From Symsagittifera roscoffensis (Eukaryota; Xenacoelomorpha; Acoela; Convolutidae): DNA of 60,000 bases. A program made the position numbers and the translations under genes. Shown in pieces: positions 41,748-52,769 of the stretch (its first letter is position 1; each line of letters opens with the position of its first letter). The notes under the pieces are model-generated. The model did no database searches and was not told the origin of the DNA. It saw only the letters and a program-made list of their open reading frames with translations. The DNA is taken from the NCBI RefSeq assembly GCF_963678635.1, contig NC_087067.1:54554233-54614232 (forward strand), read 5' to 3'.

Positions 41748-43307
41748 ATGCAAGAGTCGGAGAAACACGATCTGGATAAAGAGTTTGAGTCAGTGATGGT
41801 AGTGGCAACGCCTCCGAGTAAAGGAATAAGGTCTAGGAAAAGGAAACGGGAGACAGAAGAGGCGAGTCCTTCGGCGGATGCGGTTTCAGAGAAAAATCTA
41901 AAAGAGACGGGTCCCATGATTTTAGCGCGATGGAAAACAGCGGCCTACAAGAGCAGCTCAGCACCCAGGAAGTTGGCCGAGGAGCTGCGGGAAATGGTGG
42001 CCTCGACGACTCCGGGAACGGAGGAAGACTTCAAACCCCAAAAGGCAAACGCGAGAAGGGGTTCGAGTAGTGGACAAACGTGGGAAGTGGACATAGGCAA
42101 GGAATGGCTTTCGACGCACACCAGGCCATTGGGAAGCAAGTGATGTGCGATCCTCTTGAGAGAAATGCGACAAGAATCACGCTCGACCTTGGTGGATAGC
42201 TCTGGAGACCACTAAAAAACTGGAGAGTTGCCTGAGGAAGCTTGATCGCGGGGTGTTTCGCAAGCGGCGGCATTGGGCTACCCAGCAGAAGGACGAAGTT
42301 AATAAGCTAGAGTTGGTAAACCAGCTGGGGCGGTCTTGGGAGAACCTGATGCTAGAGTTCTTTGAAGATGCGATGAGAGCAATCTCGTCGGCGTTACCAT
42401 TGATGGCGAATCCTTTTGTCAGAACGGCAGGAAGTTGATGTTCACATGGAGTTTTGCGGGTGTGTTGTTAGAGGTGTTGACCTCGCACGACAGACTTAAG
42501 CTGGGCGACAAGAGTCTGCGTGTGTACCAAATGCTGGTGCAGCATATTGCTCGAGACAGCTCGGGATTGAGCCTAGCGAGGAGGAAAGATGCCACTTGTT
42601 TCTTGAGATGGATCATGTCAGTGATAACCGACACTACTGTTCAAATGTGCCATCAAAAAGCGATGGGAAGTAAAATTATGGAAAGTAGAGTCTCCACTGT
42701 TATCCTGAACGTATACCAGTGTACTGGAATCGAAAAAGAAGAGAGCTCAAGGCAGTCTCTAGAGAGCCAGGGGAAGCTTGATGAAATACGAAGGTTCTAC
42801 AACAAGAAATTCGAGGAGGGGCATGACGTGCATCGTAACTTGGCCCGAGCAGAAGACTATTCGAAGCCCACAAAACGGGGAGAATATCAATATGGGTTTG
42901 GAGTGATGGGAATAGCTTATAACCCTTTCTTGGATTCGGAGGCCGGAAACGCCTACATGAACTTTGGGGTGGCGGAATTGTTAAAGTTCTGGACGGAGAA
43001 GATCATTGAGTTTGACCCGACGGAAAGGGAAAGGCCAAGCCTAGGTCTGTTATTTGAGAAGATGCCAGAAGTGATCAGCATGCCGCGCTCGAACAAGAGG
43101 ATGGAGCTAACGATGGGGAATGGAAACGACATGTTGATATTGAGTTTGGGGACTGTATGGAAGTTGATGAGACCCTCCTGGTGCCCACATCCCCACGCGA
43201 GTTCGATTGAGGAAGTCACGGAGCGAGTGAGACTGTCACCAGAGAAGGATGAAGACATGGGAAATTTGGATGTGGTGCACCTACCTCATCGAAAGGAATC
43301 GGAGTAA
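41748..43307 (+). pseudogene. P-module gene A, unknown protein, frame-broken
   Basis: The coding-like sequence runs through 41748-42143, then a +1 frame at about 42176-42438, then the first frame again to TAA at 43307. The start region is charged, with a basic cluster (RSRKRKRE) suggesting a nuclear signal. The middle has KRRHWATQQKDEVNKLELVN, and the last part has KLDEIRRFYNKKFEEGHDVH, YGFGVMGIAYNPF and EKIIEFDPTERERP. No known domain was recognised. Codon use and GC are higher than in the AT-rich neighbourhood. Frame changes may be frameshifts or tiny introns. Only the tail is duplicated at 52635-52745. Confidence 0.45.
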
Positions 43308-43331
43308 ACAACCAGCAAGCTGGACAAGTCA

Positions 43332-44015
43332 GTGAAGAAAATGGAACCGGGTAGTTGTCTGGACCTAGTGTGTGGAGATGGAGAGCATTCTTGTGACGGA
43401 CGATCCTGCGTCAGAATACAATCTTTTCAGAAGGAGGAATTAGCCACGTGGTTTGGTGACATCACAGAGAAAGAAAAAAACGAGGTGCAGATAGTGGCTG
43501 AATGCTATGCGAGCACCACTGTGCACATAGCGACGGCATTGGGTTTCTTCTCGAGGATGTGCAGCTTGCAATCACTGTAGATGCTAGAATCCGAACAGCA
43601 CTTGTTGACGGCGTTGAGCGTGGAGTGATGGCCTGGAGTGTTACAAATGGTTCAGAAACACATCAGAGGATGGAAGATTGGTCTTGAGGCGGAGATGGGG
43701 TTTCCCGTGAGTGAAGCCTACAGTTTGCCAACGAATGCGAAATCTCTGGTGGGATCGGTAATGGCCAATCTGTGTGGAAGCCACTACCCATTTTACATGG
43801 TGATGGTGGAGGCGTCTAGTCAGAGGGTATTAATTGACAAAGCCTTCTCGATACCCAAATGTGTGAACCTGGCTCAAATGTCGCATCACTCACATAGACT
43901 GTTGAAGAAGATCCTGGGAGCTGTGCCAGGGGATCAAAGAGAGAACTTGAGTGAGATCTGGAGGGAGGAGAAAGTCTATTTACCAGCTATTTCTATGGAC
44001 CTAAAAGTAACTTGA
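43332..44015 (+). pseudogene. P-module gene B, unknown protein, frame-broken
   Basis: An ORF (43332-43580) is succeeded in other frames by 43502-43687 and 43638-44015, overlapping so that one longer protein with two frame changes fits. Features include FQKEELATWFGDITEKEKNE, MVQKHIRGWKIGLEAEMGF, VLIDKAFSIPKC and LLKKILGAVPGDQRENLSEI. The last three blocks are conserved in the diverged copy at 34.1-34.6 kb, which argues that this was a real protein. It may be continuous with gene A, being in the same frame after the TAA at 43307. Confidence 0.5.
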
Positions 44016-44169
44016 AATCGAATCATTTGTTTTTAGTTATCTTATTTGCTGTATGTTTACTGTATATGTAAGAATTTTAAGAATGACTGATTCCCATTAT
44101 AATTCTTTTTGCTAATTGTCTTCCAAAATAATTAAATTTTTTTGAAGTTTATGCTACAAGCGATCACGA
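44016..44169 (+). other. AT-rich spacer between P genes B and C
   Basis: About 150 bp of AT-rich noncoding DNA lies between two coding-like frames. In the diverged copy at 34 kb the corresponding gap is only about 20 bp. The spacer could therefore be an intron, an intergenic gap lost there, or an insertion. Confidence 0.4.
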
Positions 44170-45107
44170 GTGATTCCGAGAGAGAGACAGAACACGATCG
44201 GGAAAGCGATGAATAGTACCCCAGCCATGGAAGAAAATGACGTGACACATGATAATATGATGGAGTTTGAACCTCTGTTGGAAGCTTCGGGAAAACGCAA
44301 CCTCCGGAAAATCAACCTGAAACATGGTGAATGCCCATGCCACTGCCTGGCTCAGACATTGTGCTATCCGGAGCATTCGAACATCTGTTTGATGTGGGAC
44401 GTGGAAAAAACTCGGTCAGTCGGGTTACCCGACCATCAGCCGAAGGTCACTTTTTTCGTGGTGAGCTCAATGCTGGCGTTGCGGTGGATCGAGGAAAACG
44501 TGACGAAATATCGAAAGTCAACGGCACCAACAGCGGAATCAATACATGCCATTGATTACAACCGGAGGCTTGAGTTGTTTGAGACTGCGTGCAAAGTATT
44601 CTCTATACCCATGGAGGTGACGCACGTGTGGAGTCGCATAAGATTCTTCCCATGGTTTCGAGCGACGTTGATGTCTTGGTTGTACACGGTGACGAAGGAT
44701 CACACGAAGAAGCATCAGAAAGAGTATCGACAGTTCCTGGCCGAGATAGAGCCGGAAGTTTTCAAGAGACCCTTGCTAACCCATCGCAAGGCGATAACCA
44801 CTGGTTGGAAAAGAGTTGATAGAGTATCTCGAGATAACAGCAAAGCGAGGGAATCGATATTGGAGGAGGAATTGGCGACAAACGTGAGCTTGAGTTTGCA
44901 CAATTCCTTTTGCTTGAATAGGGAATCTAAGGTGAAGGGTCTGCGAATCAGGCGAAAAAGCAACAAGAGTGGATGCGGGTCTACAAACAGTTGAAGGCAT
45001 GGGAAGAGATCGTAATCAGTTCCGATGACGAAGAAGAACTGGCAATGCAGATTACGATGTCGAAGGTGCCAGGACCCAGTACCTCGAAGACAAGGAGCAC
45101 GAACTGA
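44170..45107 (+). pseudogene. P-module gene C, unknown conserved protein with late frameshift
   Basis: A 274-codon frame (44170-44994) encodes ECPCHCLAQTLCYPEHSNIC, GLPDHQPKVTFFVVSSMLAL, FSIPMEVTHVWSRIRFFPWF and RATLMSWLYTVTKDHTKKHQ. The same order is found in the diverged copy at 34.6-35.2 kb. Near 44935 the coding signal moves to another frame, which continues QQEWMRVYKQLKAWEEIVIS with an acidic SSDDEEEL and ends at TGA 45105-45107. So a frameshift separates the protein from its acidic C terminus. No family was recognised; the Cys-His-Cys cluster could bind metal, as a guess. Confidence 0.55.
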
Positions 45108-46114
45108 AGAGGGTGTTCATGGATTGTTTCTTGAGGCGTAAGCGGGGGAAAGAAAAAGGTAATTGAGTGTGAACTGAGCGTGAAGGCACGGAAAAGAAAT
45201 TTAAAAAAATATATTGTTATTAGTATACTGTATCTACTATAGAAATTAAAATGCTGCATGAAAATTTTCTGAATGGGTAAAACGAAAGAAATTTTAATCA
45301 ACAGTTTTTAAAGCGGAGATTCAGGGTGCAGTTGTATGCAGATTTTGATTGCTGTTTAGCGATATCGTGACAATTCTGCATGGTTGTGAATTTTGGGGTG
45401 TAGATAAAGTTAAATCTGCTGCAAAATTCTGTAAATGACCACGGGCACTGTATCTTGACACGCACTCAATTTTCCGGGCAATCACGCGATGAGGACATAG
45501 ATCTTGAGTCCGGGATGTATGTGCCAGTCGGCCATATTTGGAAATTTGACCTTGAGAAATACAGACAACGTAATTTTGTGCTAGTCGGTCATATCTGGAA
45601 GTTTGACCTTAAGGAATACGAAATACGTGGTTTTGGGATGAAGTTTAATTTTTCAAAAATTTGAATTGAGCCTGTCATGCTCGGTTTTCTCGCGACAACT
45701 AAAAACATCAAAAGTAAAATCAGAACGACCGAATCGCAATTGCGGGAAAGTGACAGAAAAAACAGCGGGAAATTGCTATTCGCAATTTCCGAGATTATAA
45801 TAAAAACACGAGAGTAGAGCTGTCCTATCTTGATATAGAAGACAGAGTGATAATGGAAGAAGATCGAAATTCAGCTGAACCAGAGTGAACCTTCAATGGA
45901 AAGGTAGATAACTGAAGTCTCCCAATGGTTCGGACCCAAAACTATATTCTCAAGTTAAAACTCATTTCCTTTGATTGGAATTCATTGATAGAAAACTTCT
46001 CGAATTATATTCAATTATATTTATGCTAGAGTTACTAATTAGCTTAATTACTCTGATTCTCAAGTGTGCTGCTATGTGAGTCCTTAATTCGTGTTTTTTG
46101 CGATCGTGTATTTT
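45108..46114 (+). other. Region between P module and N1
   Basis: No gene was recognised. An in-frame duplicated phrase, VGHIWKFDL (two copies, near 45527-45610), occurs in a 69-codon frame at 45455-45664 and is caused by an imperfect direct repeat of about 66 bp. The whole stretch is repeated at 54546-55552. Confidence 0.5.
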
Positions 46115-47640
46115 GGGTATTTTGAGACCTAAGTATGGGGACGTTCTTATTTTCTAGAGTGGGGGGGGGTATTTTGGTAGTGGCCTTTAAGCTGTAACGT
46201 GTTCTAGTCTCATGTCGCAAGTGAACCGAGTTGGCTCCGACCGTTTTTGAGGTAGAAAAACACAAGAGATAGTGTCCCTGACTCTTGAGCCAATGGTTAT
46301 AGGGCCTATTTTTCTTAAGCCTCATATGTGACCGAAGTAGGCGACTGTTACATAGTGTTTTTATGGCGCTCCTGGGTGTTTTACGACATCATGACTACGG
46401 AGTCGAACCCACTTGACACAGCTCCGGGCTACATGCCCATTCTAGACTACCGGTGGTACGGTTCAGCGGGAACGTGTAAACCTTCCGGTTGTACCGTGAT
46501 AGGTTTTTAAGAAAACTCGAGAAAATTTCCTGGTACGCTCTCCGAACGAGGCTTAGCTAACCGATTAAGGGGGGGGGGGGTAACTAGGAGGACAGAAACA
46601 CGAGCAAAAAGACAAAAAGCGAAACAAAAACAAGAAAAAATAATAGAAAAAGGAACAAAAAACCATAAAACAAAAAAGACAGTGACTTTGACACCAGATT
46701 AGTTGGATCAAACCTTTATTTTAATTAAATAGTATACCCATACTGTTTTATAAGACCGAGGGTTTCGATCAACCTAGCAATCTAATCCAGCAACCTCAAA
46801 AAGGTGCCCAAGTGGGGGGCGTTGTTAAGGGTTTTCAGATAGCTTGCAACTTAGCTGGACAACTAGGAGACTTGACTGGAAGAGGTGACCAGCCAAGTGG
46901 GAGAGTGGTTCACAAGGATTGAGCCGAACCACTAGGTGACTTGACTGGAAGAGGTGACCAGTCGCGTGGGAAAGTGGTTCACAAGGATTGAGCTGAACCG
47001 CTAGGAGACTTGACTGGAAGAGGTGACCAGCCAAGTGGGAAGGTGGTGATGGTGTCAAGTGCAGTGCACGTCAAGGGGACAACCAGCACGGGATCGGTAC
47101 AACAAGAGGAGGACGCACAGGGGTGTTCTCAAGTTGGACAAACGGTTATCGTTAAAATCCACCTTACATTATAGGAAATAAGTGTAAAATTGGATAAGCG
47201 GAGCTCCATTGTTTTGAGGAAGTTTTTACTCAAGCAGGCCTGGAAACAGGTCTCCGGTTTTCTCTCGAGAGGTTTAGCACTCGGCGCTTAAGGGAATTTT
47301 CGGCATAAGAGGGGGGCTAAAGAGAGGGGAGGTTAGACGGGGGGCTGGTTAGGTTAAAGGTTGGTGGTTGTAAAGTGTAAAAAGGGGGGACACATTAGAG
47401 TAACTAATTGATCGGCATCGTCAATTTAGTTACATTAGATTCTTACACGCGTCGGTTATAAGAAGCGGATATCCAAAAATTTAACATCGAATTAAGGTAG
47501 GTACCCTGGTCGGATCGGTAGGGGGGACGGACATAGACAGTTTTTATGATACCCCATAAGATCGCTAGCAGGGGGGAGGAGAACGCGTGGCAATCGGGTA
47601 CCAGACGTTTTTTTTTGGTAAAAATTACAAATTTTTACAA
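46115..47640 (+). repeat. N1: noncoding N module, second copy
   Basis: This is nearly identical to N2 (55553-57080) and a diverged match to N0. It includes a short frame (46328-46510) with ESNPLDTAPGYMPILDYRWY and a following GTCKPSGC. The corresponding frame is largely conserved in N0 up to the stop, but broken upstream there. A poly-G run (46568-46580) and a 69-bp tandem repeat (46857-47045) lie downstream. Confidence 0.8.
46857..47045 (+). repeat. 69-bp tandem repeat, about 2.7 copies
   Basis: Starts of GACTTGACTGGAAGAGGTGA fall at 46869, 46938 and 47007, a constant 69-bp period. The minus strand has an open frame with a 23-residue repeat (HLAGHLFQSS block), simply because 69 is a multiple of three. 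The same array lies at 56296-56487. N0 has about one unit only. Confidence 0.9.
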
Positions 47641-47665
47641 AAAAAATTTTTTTCACTAAAAAAAC

Positions 47666-48120
47666 AGGACAGTAGTCTTGGGACAGTAGTCTTGGGACAC
47701 TAGTCTTGAGACAGTAGTCTTGGGACAGTAGTCTTGGGACAGAACTCTTGGAGCAGTGCAGTCTTGGGACAGTGCAGTCTTGGGACAGTCTTGGGACGGT
47801 GCAGTCTTGGGACAGTTTTGGGCCAGAGCAGTCTTGGTACGGTCTTGGGACAGTACAGTCTTGGGACTGTACGGTATTGGGACACTGGTCTTGGGACAGT
47901 GGTCTTGGGAAAGTGGTCTTGGGACAGTGGTCTAGGGACAGTAGTCTTGGGACATTGGTCTTGGGACAGTGGTCTTGGGACAGTGGTCTTGGGACAGTGG
48001 TCTTGGGACAGTGGTCTTGGGACAGTAGTCTTGGGACAGTAGTCTTGGGACAGTAGTCTTGGGACAGTAGTCTTGGGACAGTAGTCTTGGGACAGTAGTC
48101 TTGGGACACTAGTCTTGGGG
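47666..48120 (+). repeat. 14-bp minisatellite array 1
   Basis: About 30 units of a 14-bp repeat, consensus GTCTTGGGACAGTA or GTCTTGGGACAGTG, with variant units at the left side (GCAGTCTTGGGACA, ACGGTCTTGGGACA). The A/G variant at the last position is arranged in blocks rather than at random. Long ORFs on both strands through it are by-products of the repeat. Confidence 0.97.
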
Positions 48121-48159
48121 TTTCAAAGGTTGACATCTTTCAGCTTTGAATTTTAGGTG

Positions 48160-49868
48160 GGTTCATCTCTCTGTTTTTTTTTAAATAATTTTTCCTGTTT
48201 AAGTTTTTACGTTTTGGTGAGAATTTGTTATTGGTATTTGAACGAACAGGTGATCACAAGATACCTGCGAAAAAGTTGGGGTTTCAAATTGCCTGGAACA
48301 ACGAAAGGGAGATAAATACAGGGGGGTCAGTATTTGAAGCTTTTGGCCATTAAGATAGGGTTTTTGGGAAAATTTTTCTAGAGTTCAAGTGGTGGTACAC
48401 GGTACAGTGGTTCAAGAGTCCCCACAACGAAGAGGAAGAGATCCTACGATCCAGACACTTGGTGACAAGTCTTGGGATAGTACCGAAGAAGTCTTGGAGC
48501 AGTGCAGTTCTGGGACAGTCTTGGGACAGTGCAGTCTTGGGACAGTCTTGGGACGGTGCAGTCTTGGGACAGTCTTGGGCCAGAGCAGTCTTGTCTTGTT
48601 ACGGTCTTGGGACAGTACAGTCTTGGGATGGTACGGTCCTGGGACACTGGTCCTGGGACAGTGGTCTTGGGACAGTGGTCTTGGGACAGTAGTCTTGGGA
48701 CATTGGTCTTGGGACAGTGGTCTTGGGACATTGGTCTTGGGACAGTGGTCTTGGGACAGTAGTCTTGGGACAGTAGTCTTGGGACAGTAGTCTTGGGACA
48801 GTAGTCTTGGGACAGTAGTCTCGGGACAATAATCTTGGGACACTAGTCTTGGGACAGTAGTCTTGGGACAGTAGTCTTGGGACAGTAGTCTTGGGACAGT
48901 AGTCTTGGGACAGTAGTCTTGGGACAGTAGTCTTGGGACAGTAGTCTTGGAACACTAGTCTTGGGACAGTAGTCTTGGGACAGTAGTCTTGGGACAGTAG
49001 TCTTGGGGCAAGGGTCTTGGGACAGTGGTCTTGGGACACTAACAAGAAACACTGGGACAGCACCGAGTAGTCTTGGGACAGTAGAGAGAAAGCTTGAGAC
49101 AGCACGAAGAAGTGGTGTGACGGTACTAAAGGGTCTTAAGACAGGTCAAAATAACTGAATCAAAAGCAATAGGACTAGTCGGAAGGTTAAATCGCGATAG
49201 GTCGGATACTGTTGGAATCACGAACTAGTAAAATTTTAATAAATCTTATAAGGAATAAGAAAGTAATTTTTCTTTTTATTATCAAAATTTTTTTATATTC
49301 TTGGAATAGGATTTTGTAAATAGCAAAATTATAAATAGAATTAATTGTAAATAAAAATCATGAAACGGAGCAGGGTACCGGTAATTGAAAAAAGATCAAC
49401 AGAATCAAAGGCAAAATATAACTCGTCATTACGTAAAATGACATCGGTTGTCCCAAGAGTAACAAAGAAGAACTTTTCAGTTAGCATGGTCAACAAGAGG
49501 AGTAATAGAGAGAACAAGACAAAAGATGGCGCGGAAGGGAAACAAGCGGAACCCGCCAACGAGATTGACCTAGAAACACCAGACCAGAGTGTGGAAGAGG
49601 TGGAGGAGAAGACGACGGAGTCGACACCGATGCCGAATGCAGAGGAACCAAATCCAAGACACTGTGGAGGACACAACGGGCAACACGCCAGAAACGGTAA
49701 AGGACGAATCTCAAGCAAAAACAACGTCATTTACTGAAAGGCTGGCAATGATGGTCGGGATGAAATCAAGAGACATAGTGACGGAGGAACCGAAAGCCGA
49801 GAAAGGCAAAACATTCGGAACAGTTTCCACGAAAACGACAGACACCAACCAAGACGAACACCAACCAA
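48160..49868 (+). repeat. B1: 1.7-kb sub-repeat (leader, 14-bp array, charged ORF)
   Basis: The unit runs from GTGGGTTCATCTCTCTG to the next occurrence of the same phrase. It contains an AT-rich leader (48160-48470), a 14-bp array (48470-49030), a spacer and a small ORF region (49360-49870). Two further copies follow directly (49869-51520 and from 51521), and others start near 57598 and 59310. Confidence 0.9.
48469..49085 (+). repeat. 14-bp minisatellite array 2
   Basis: About 40 units of the GTCTTGGGACAGTA/G repeat, opening with degenerate units (GTCTTGGAGCAGTGCA and similar) and ending in GACACTAACAAGAAACACTG. The degenerate opening is the same in arrays 3, 4, 6 and 7, except that array 3 lacks a block of about 60 bp. 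Confidence 0.97.
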
Positions 49869-49873
49869 GTGGG
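49360..49873 (+). CDS. Small charged ORF of the B module, frame-shifted, unknown
   Basis: An ATG at 49360 follows a TTGTAAATAAAAATC leader and opens a 125-codon frame, MKRSRVPVIEKRSTESKAKY onward, very rich in Lys, Arg, Glu and Thr. A protein-like sequence continues in another frame from about 49640 (VEDTTGNTPETVKDESQAKT, then FTERLAMMVGMKSRD) to about 49870, where the next B unit starts. It looks like one disordered charged protein with a frameshift, or a short overlapping pair. Copies at 51011 and 58801 are nearly identical. No family was recognised. Confidence 0.35.
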
Positions 49874-51520
49874 TTCATCTCTCTGTTTTTTTTTATAATT
49901 TTTCCTGTTTAAGTTTTTACGTTTTGGTGAGAATTTGTTATTGGTATTTGAACGAACAGGTGATCACAAGATACCTGCGAAAAAGTTGGGGTTTCAAAAT
50001 GCCTGAAACAACGAAAGGGAGATAAATACAGGGGGGTCAGTATTTGAAGCTTTTGGCCATTAAGATAGGGTTTTTGGGAAAAGTTTTCTAGAGTTCAAGT
50101 GGTGGTACACGGTACAGTGGTTCAAGAGTCCCCACAACGAAGAGGAAGAGATCCTACGATCCAGACACTTGGTGACAAGTCTTGGGATAGTACCGAAGAA
50201 GTCTTGGAGCAGTGCAGTTCTGGGACAGTCTTGGGACAGTGCAGTCTTGGGACAGTCTTGGGACAGTACAGTCTTGGGATGGTACGGTCCTGGGACACTG
50301 GTCCTGGGACAGTGGTCTTGGGACAGTGGTCTTGGGACAGTAGTCTTGGGACATTGGTCTTGGGACAGTGGTCTTGGGACATTGGTCTTGGGACAGTGGT
50401 CTTGGGACAGTAGTCTTGGGACAGTAGTCTTGGGACAGTAGTCTTGGGACAGTAGTCTTGGGACAGTAGTCTTGGGACAGTAGTCTTGGGACAATAATCT
50501 TGGGACACTAGTCTTGGGACAGTAGTCTTGGGACAGTAGTCTTGGGACAGTAGTCTTGGGACAGTAGTCTTGGGACAGTAGTCTTGGGACAGTAGTCTTG
50601 GAACACTAGTCTTGGGACAGTAGTCTTGGGACAGTAGTCTTGGGACAGTAGTCTTGGGGCAAGGGTCTTGGGACAGTGGTCTTGGGACACTAACAAGAAA
50701 CACTGGGACAGCACCGAGTAGTCTTGGGACAGTAGAGAGAAAGCTTGAGACAGCACGAAGAAGTTGTGTGACGGTACTAAAGGGTCTTAAGACAGGTCAA
50801 AATAACTGAATCAAAAGCAATAGGACTAGTCGGAAGGTTAAATCGCGATAGGTCGGATACTGTTGGAATCACGAACTAGTAAAATTTTAATAAATCTTAT
50901 AAGGAATAAGAAAGTAATTTTTCTTTTTATTATCAAAATTTTTTTATATTCTTGGAATAGGATTTTGTAAATAGCAAAATTGTAAATAGAATTAATTGTA
51001 AATAAAAATCATGAAACGGAGCAGGGTACCGGTAGCTGAAAAAAGATCAACAGAATCAAAGGCAAAATATAACTCGTCATTACGTAAAATGACATCGGTT
51101 GGCCCAAGAGTAACAAAGAAGAACTTTTCAGTTAGCATGGTCAACAAGAGGAGTAATAGAGAGAACAAGACAAAAGATGGCGCGGAAGGGAAACAAGCGG
51201 AACCCGCCAACCAGATTGACCTAGAAACACCAGACCAGAGTGTGGAAGAGGTGGAGGAGAAGACGACGGAGTCGACACCGATGCCGAATGCAGAGGAACC
51301 AAATCCAAGACACTGTGGAGGACACAACGGGCAACACGCCAGAAACGGTAAAGGACGAGTCTCAAGCAAAAAGAACGTCATTTACTGAAAGGCTGGCAAT
51401 GATGGTCGGGATGAAATCAAGAGACATAGTGACGGAGGAACCGAAAGCCGAGAAAAGCAAAACATTCGGAACAGTTTCCACGAAAACGACAGACACCAAC
51501 CAAGACGAACACCAACCAAG
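49869..51520 (+). repeat. B2: second 1.65-kb sub-repeat
   Basis: Nearly identical to B1 over leader, array, spacer and ORF, but its 14-bp array is shorter by about 60 bp near 50265. The deleted block contains the CAGAGCAGTCTTGTCTTGTT segment present in B1 and B3. Confidence 0.9.
50179..50735 (+). repeat. 14-bp minisatellite array 3
   Basis: Same repeat as array 2, with a deletion of about 60 bp in the degenerate left part. It is flanked by the same leader and tail. Confidence 0.96.
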
Positions 51521-51525
51521 TGGGT
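51011..51525 (+). CDS. Small charged ORF of the B module, second copy
   Basis: Nearly identical to 49360-49873. Differences seen include VIEK to VAEK, VVPR to VGPR and ANEI to ANQI, so several of the few substitutions change the protein. The frame structure, with a shift after about 80 codons, is the same. Confidence 0.35.
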
Positions 51526-52634
51526 TCATCTCTCTGTTTTTTTTTTATAATTTTTCCTGTTTAAGTTTTTACGTTTTGGTGAGAATTTGTTATTGGTATT
51601 TGAACGAACAGGTGATCACAAGATACCTACGAAAAAGTTGGGGTTTCAAATTGCCTGGAACAACGAAAGGGAGATAAATACAGGGGGGTCAGTATTTGAA
51701 GCTTTTGGCCATTAAGATAGGGTTTTTGGGAAAATTTTTCTAGAGTTCAAGTGGTGGTACACGGTACAGTGGTTCAAGAGTCCCCACAACGAAGAGGAAG
51801 AGATCCTACGATCCAGACACTTGGTGACAAGTCTTGGGATAGTACCGAAGAAGTCTTGGAGCAGTGCAGTTCTGGGACAGTCTTGGGACAGTGCAGTCTT
51901 GGGACAGTCTTGGGACGGTGCAGTCTTGGGACAGTCTTGGGCCAGAGCAGTCTTGTCTTGTTACGGTCTTGGGACAGTACAGTCTTGGGATGGTGCGGTC
52001 CTGGGACACTGGTCCTGGGACAGTGGTCTTGGGACAGTGGTCTTGGGACAGTAGTCTTGGGACATTGGTCTTGGGACAGTGGTCTTGGGACATTGGTCTT
52101 GGGACAGTGGTCTTGGGACAGTAGTCTTGGGACAGTAGTCTTGGGACAGTAGTCTTGGGACAGTAGTCTTGGGACAGTAGTCTTGGGACAATAATCTTGG
52201 GACACTAGTCTTGGGACAGTAGTCTTGGGACAGTAGTCTTGGGACAGTAGTCTTGGGACAGTACTCTTGGGACAGTAGTCTTGGGACAGTAGTCTTGGGA
52301 CAGTAGTCTTGGAACACTAGTCTTGGGACAGTAGTCTTGGGACAGTAGTCTTGGGGCAGTAGTCTTGGGGCAAGGGTCTTGGGACAGTGGTCTTGGGACA
52401 CTAACTAGAAACACTGGGACAGCACCGAGTAGTCTTGGGACAGTAGAGAGAAAGCTTGAGACAGCACGAAGAAGTGGTGTGACGGTACTAAAGGGTCTTA
52501 AGACAGGTCAAAATAACTGAATCAAAAGCAATAGGACTAGTCGGAAGGTTAAATCGCGATAGGTCGGATACTGTTGGAATCACGAACTAGTAAAATTTTA
52601 ATAAATCTTATAAGGAATAAGAAAGTAATTTTTC
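51521..52634 (+). repeat. B3: third sub-repeat, truncated at the tandem junction
   Basis: It contains the leader, a full 14-bp array (51829-52440) and spacer, then stops within AAGAAAGTAATTTTTC at 52634. The ORF part is missing. Sequence equivalent to 43197 onward follows immediately. Confidence 0.9.
51829..52440 (+). repeat. 14-bp minisatellite array 4
   Basis: Same structure as array 2, with a few private unit variants, such as one GTACTCTTGGGACA unit near 52262. Confidence 0.96.
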
Positions 52635-52769
52635 GCGAGTTCGATTGAGGAAGTCACGGAGCGAGTGAGACTGTCACCAGAGAAGGATGAAGACATGGGA
52701 AATTTGGATGTGGTGCACCTACCTCATCGAAAGGAATCGGAGTAAACAACCAGCAAGCTGGACAAGTCA

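Noticed and set aside
39540-47640. LTR retrotransposon with N0 and N1 as LTRs
   Set aside because: The direct-repeat layout fits, but there is no polymerase, protease or integrase, no primer-binding site, no TG/CA ends and too much N0/N1 divergence. It is kept only as a hypothesis.
47666-48120. CRISPR array
   Set aside because: Head-to-tail 14-bp units without spacers in a eukaryotic genome; a minisatellite.
47492-48136. Long minus-strand ORF with a CPKTTVPRLLSQDY repeat (and plus-strand WSWDSGLGT ORFs), here and in the other arrays
   Set aside because: They are forced by the 14-bp repeat, which has few stops on either strand. Several frames are open at once, and ends fall where unit variants bring a stop.
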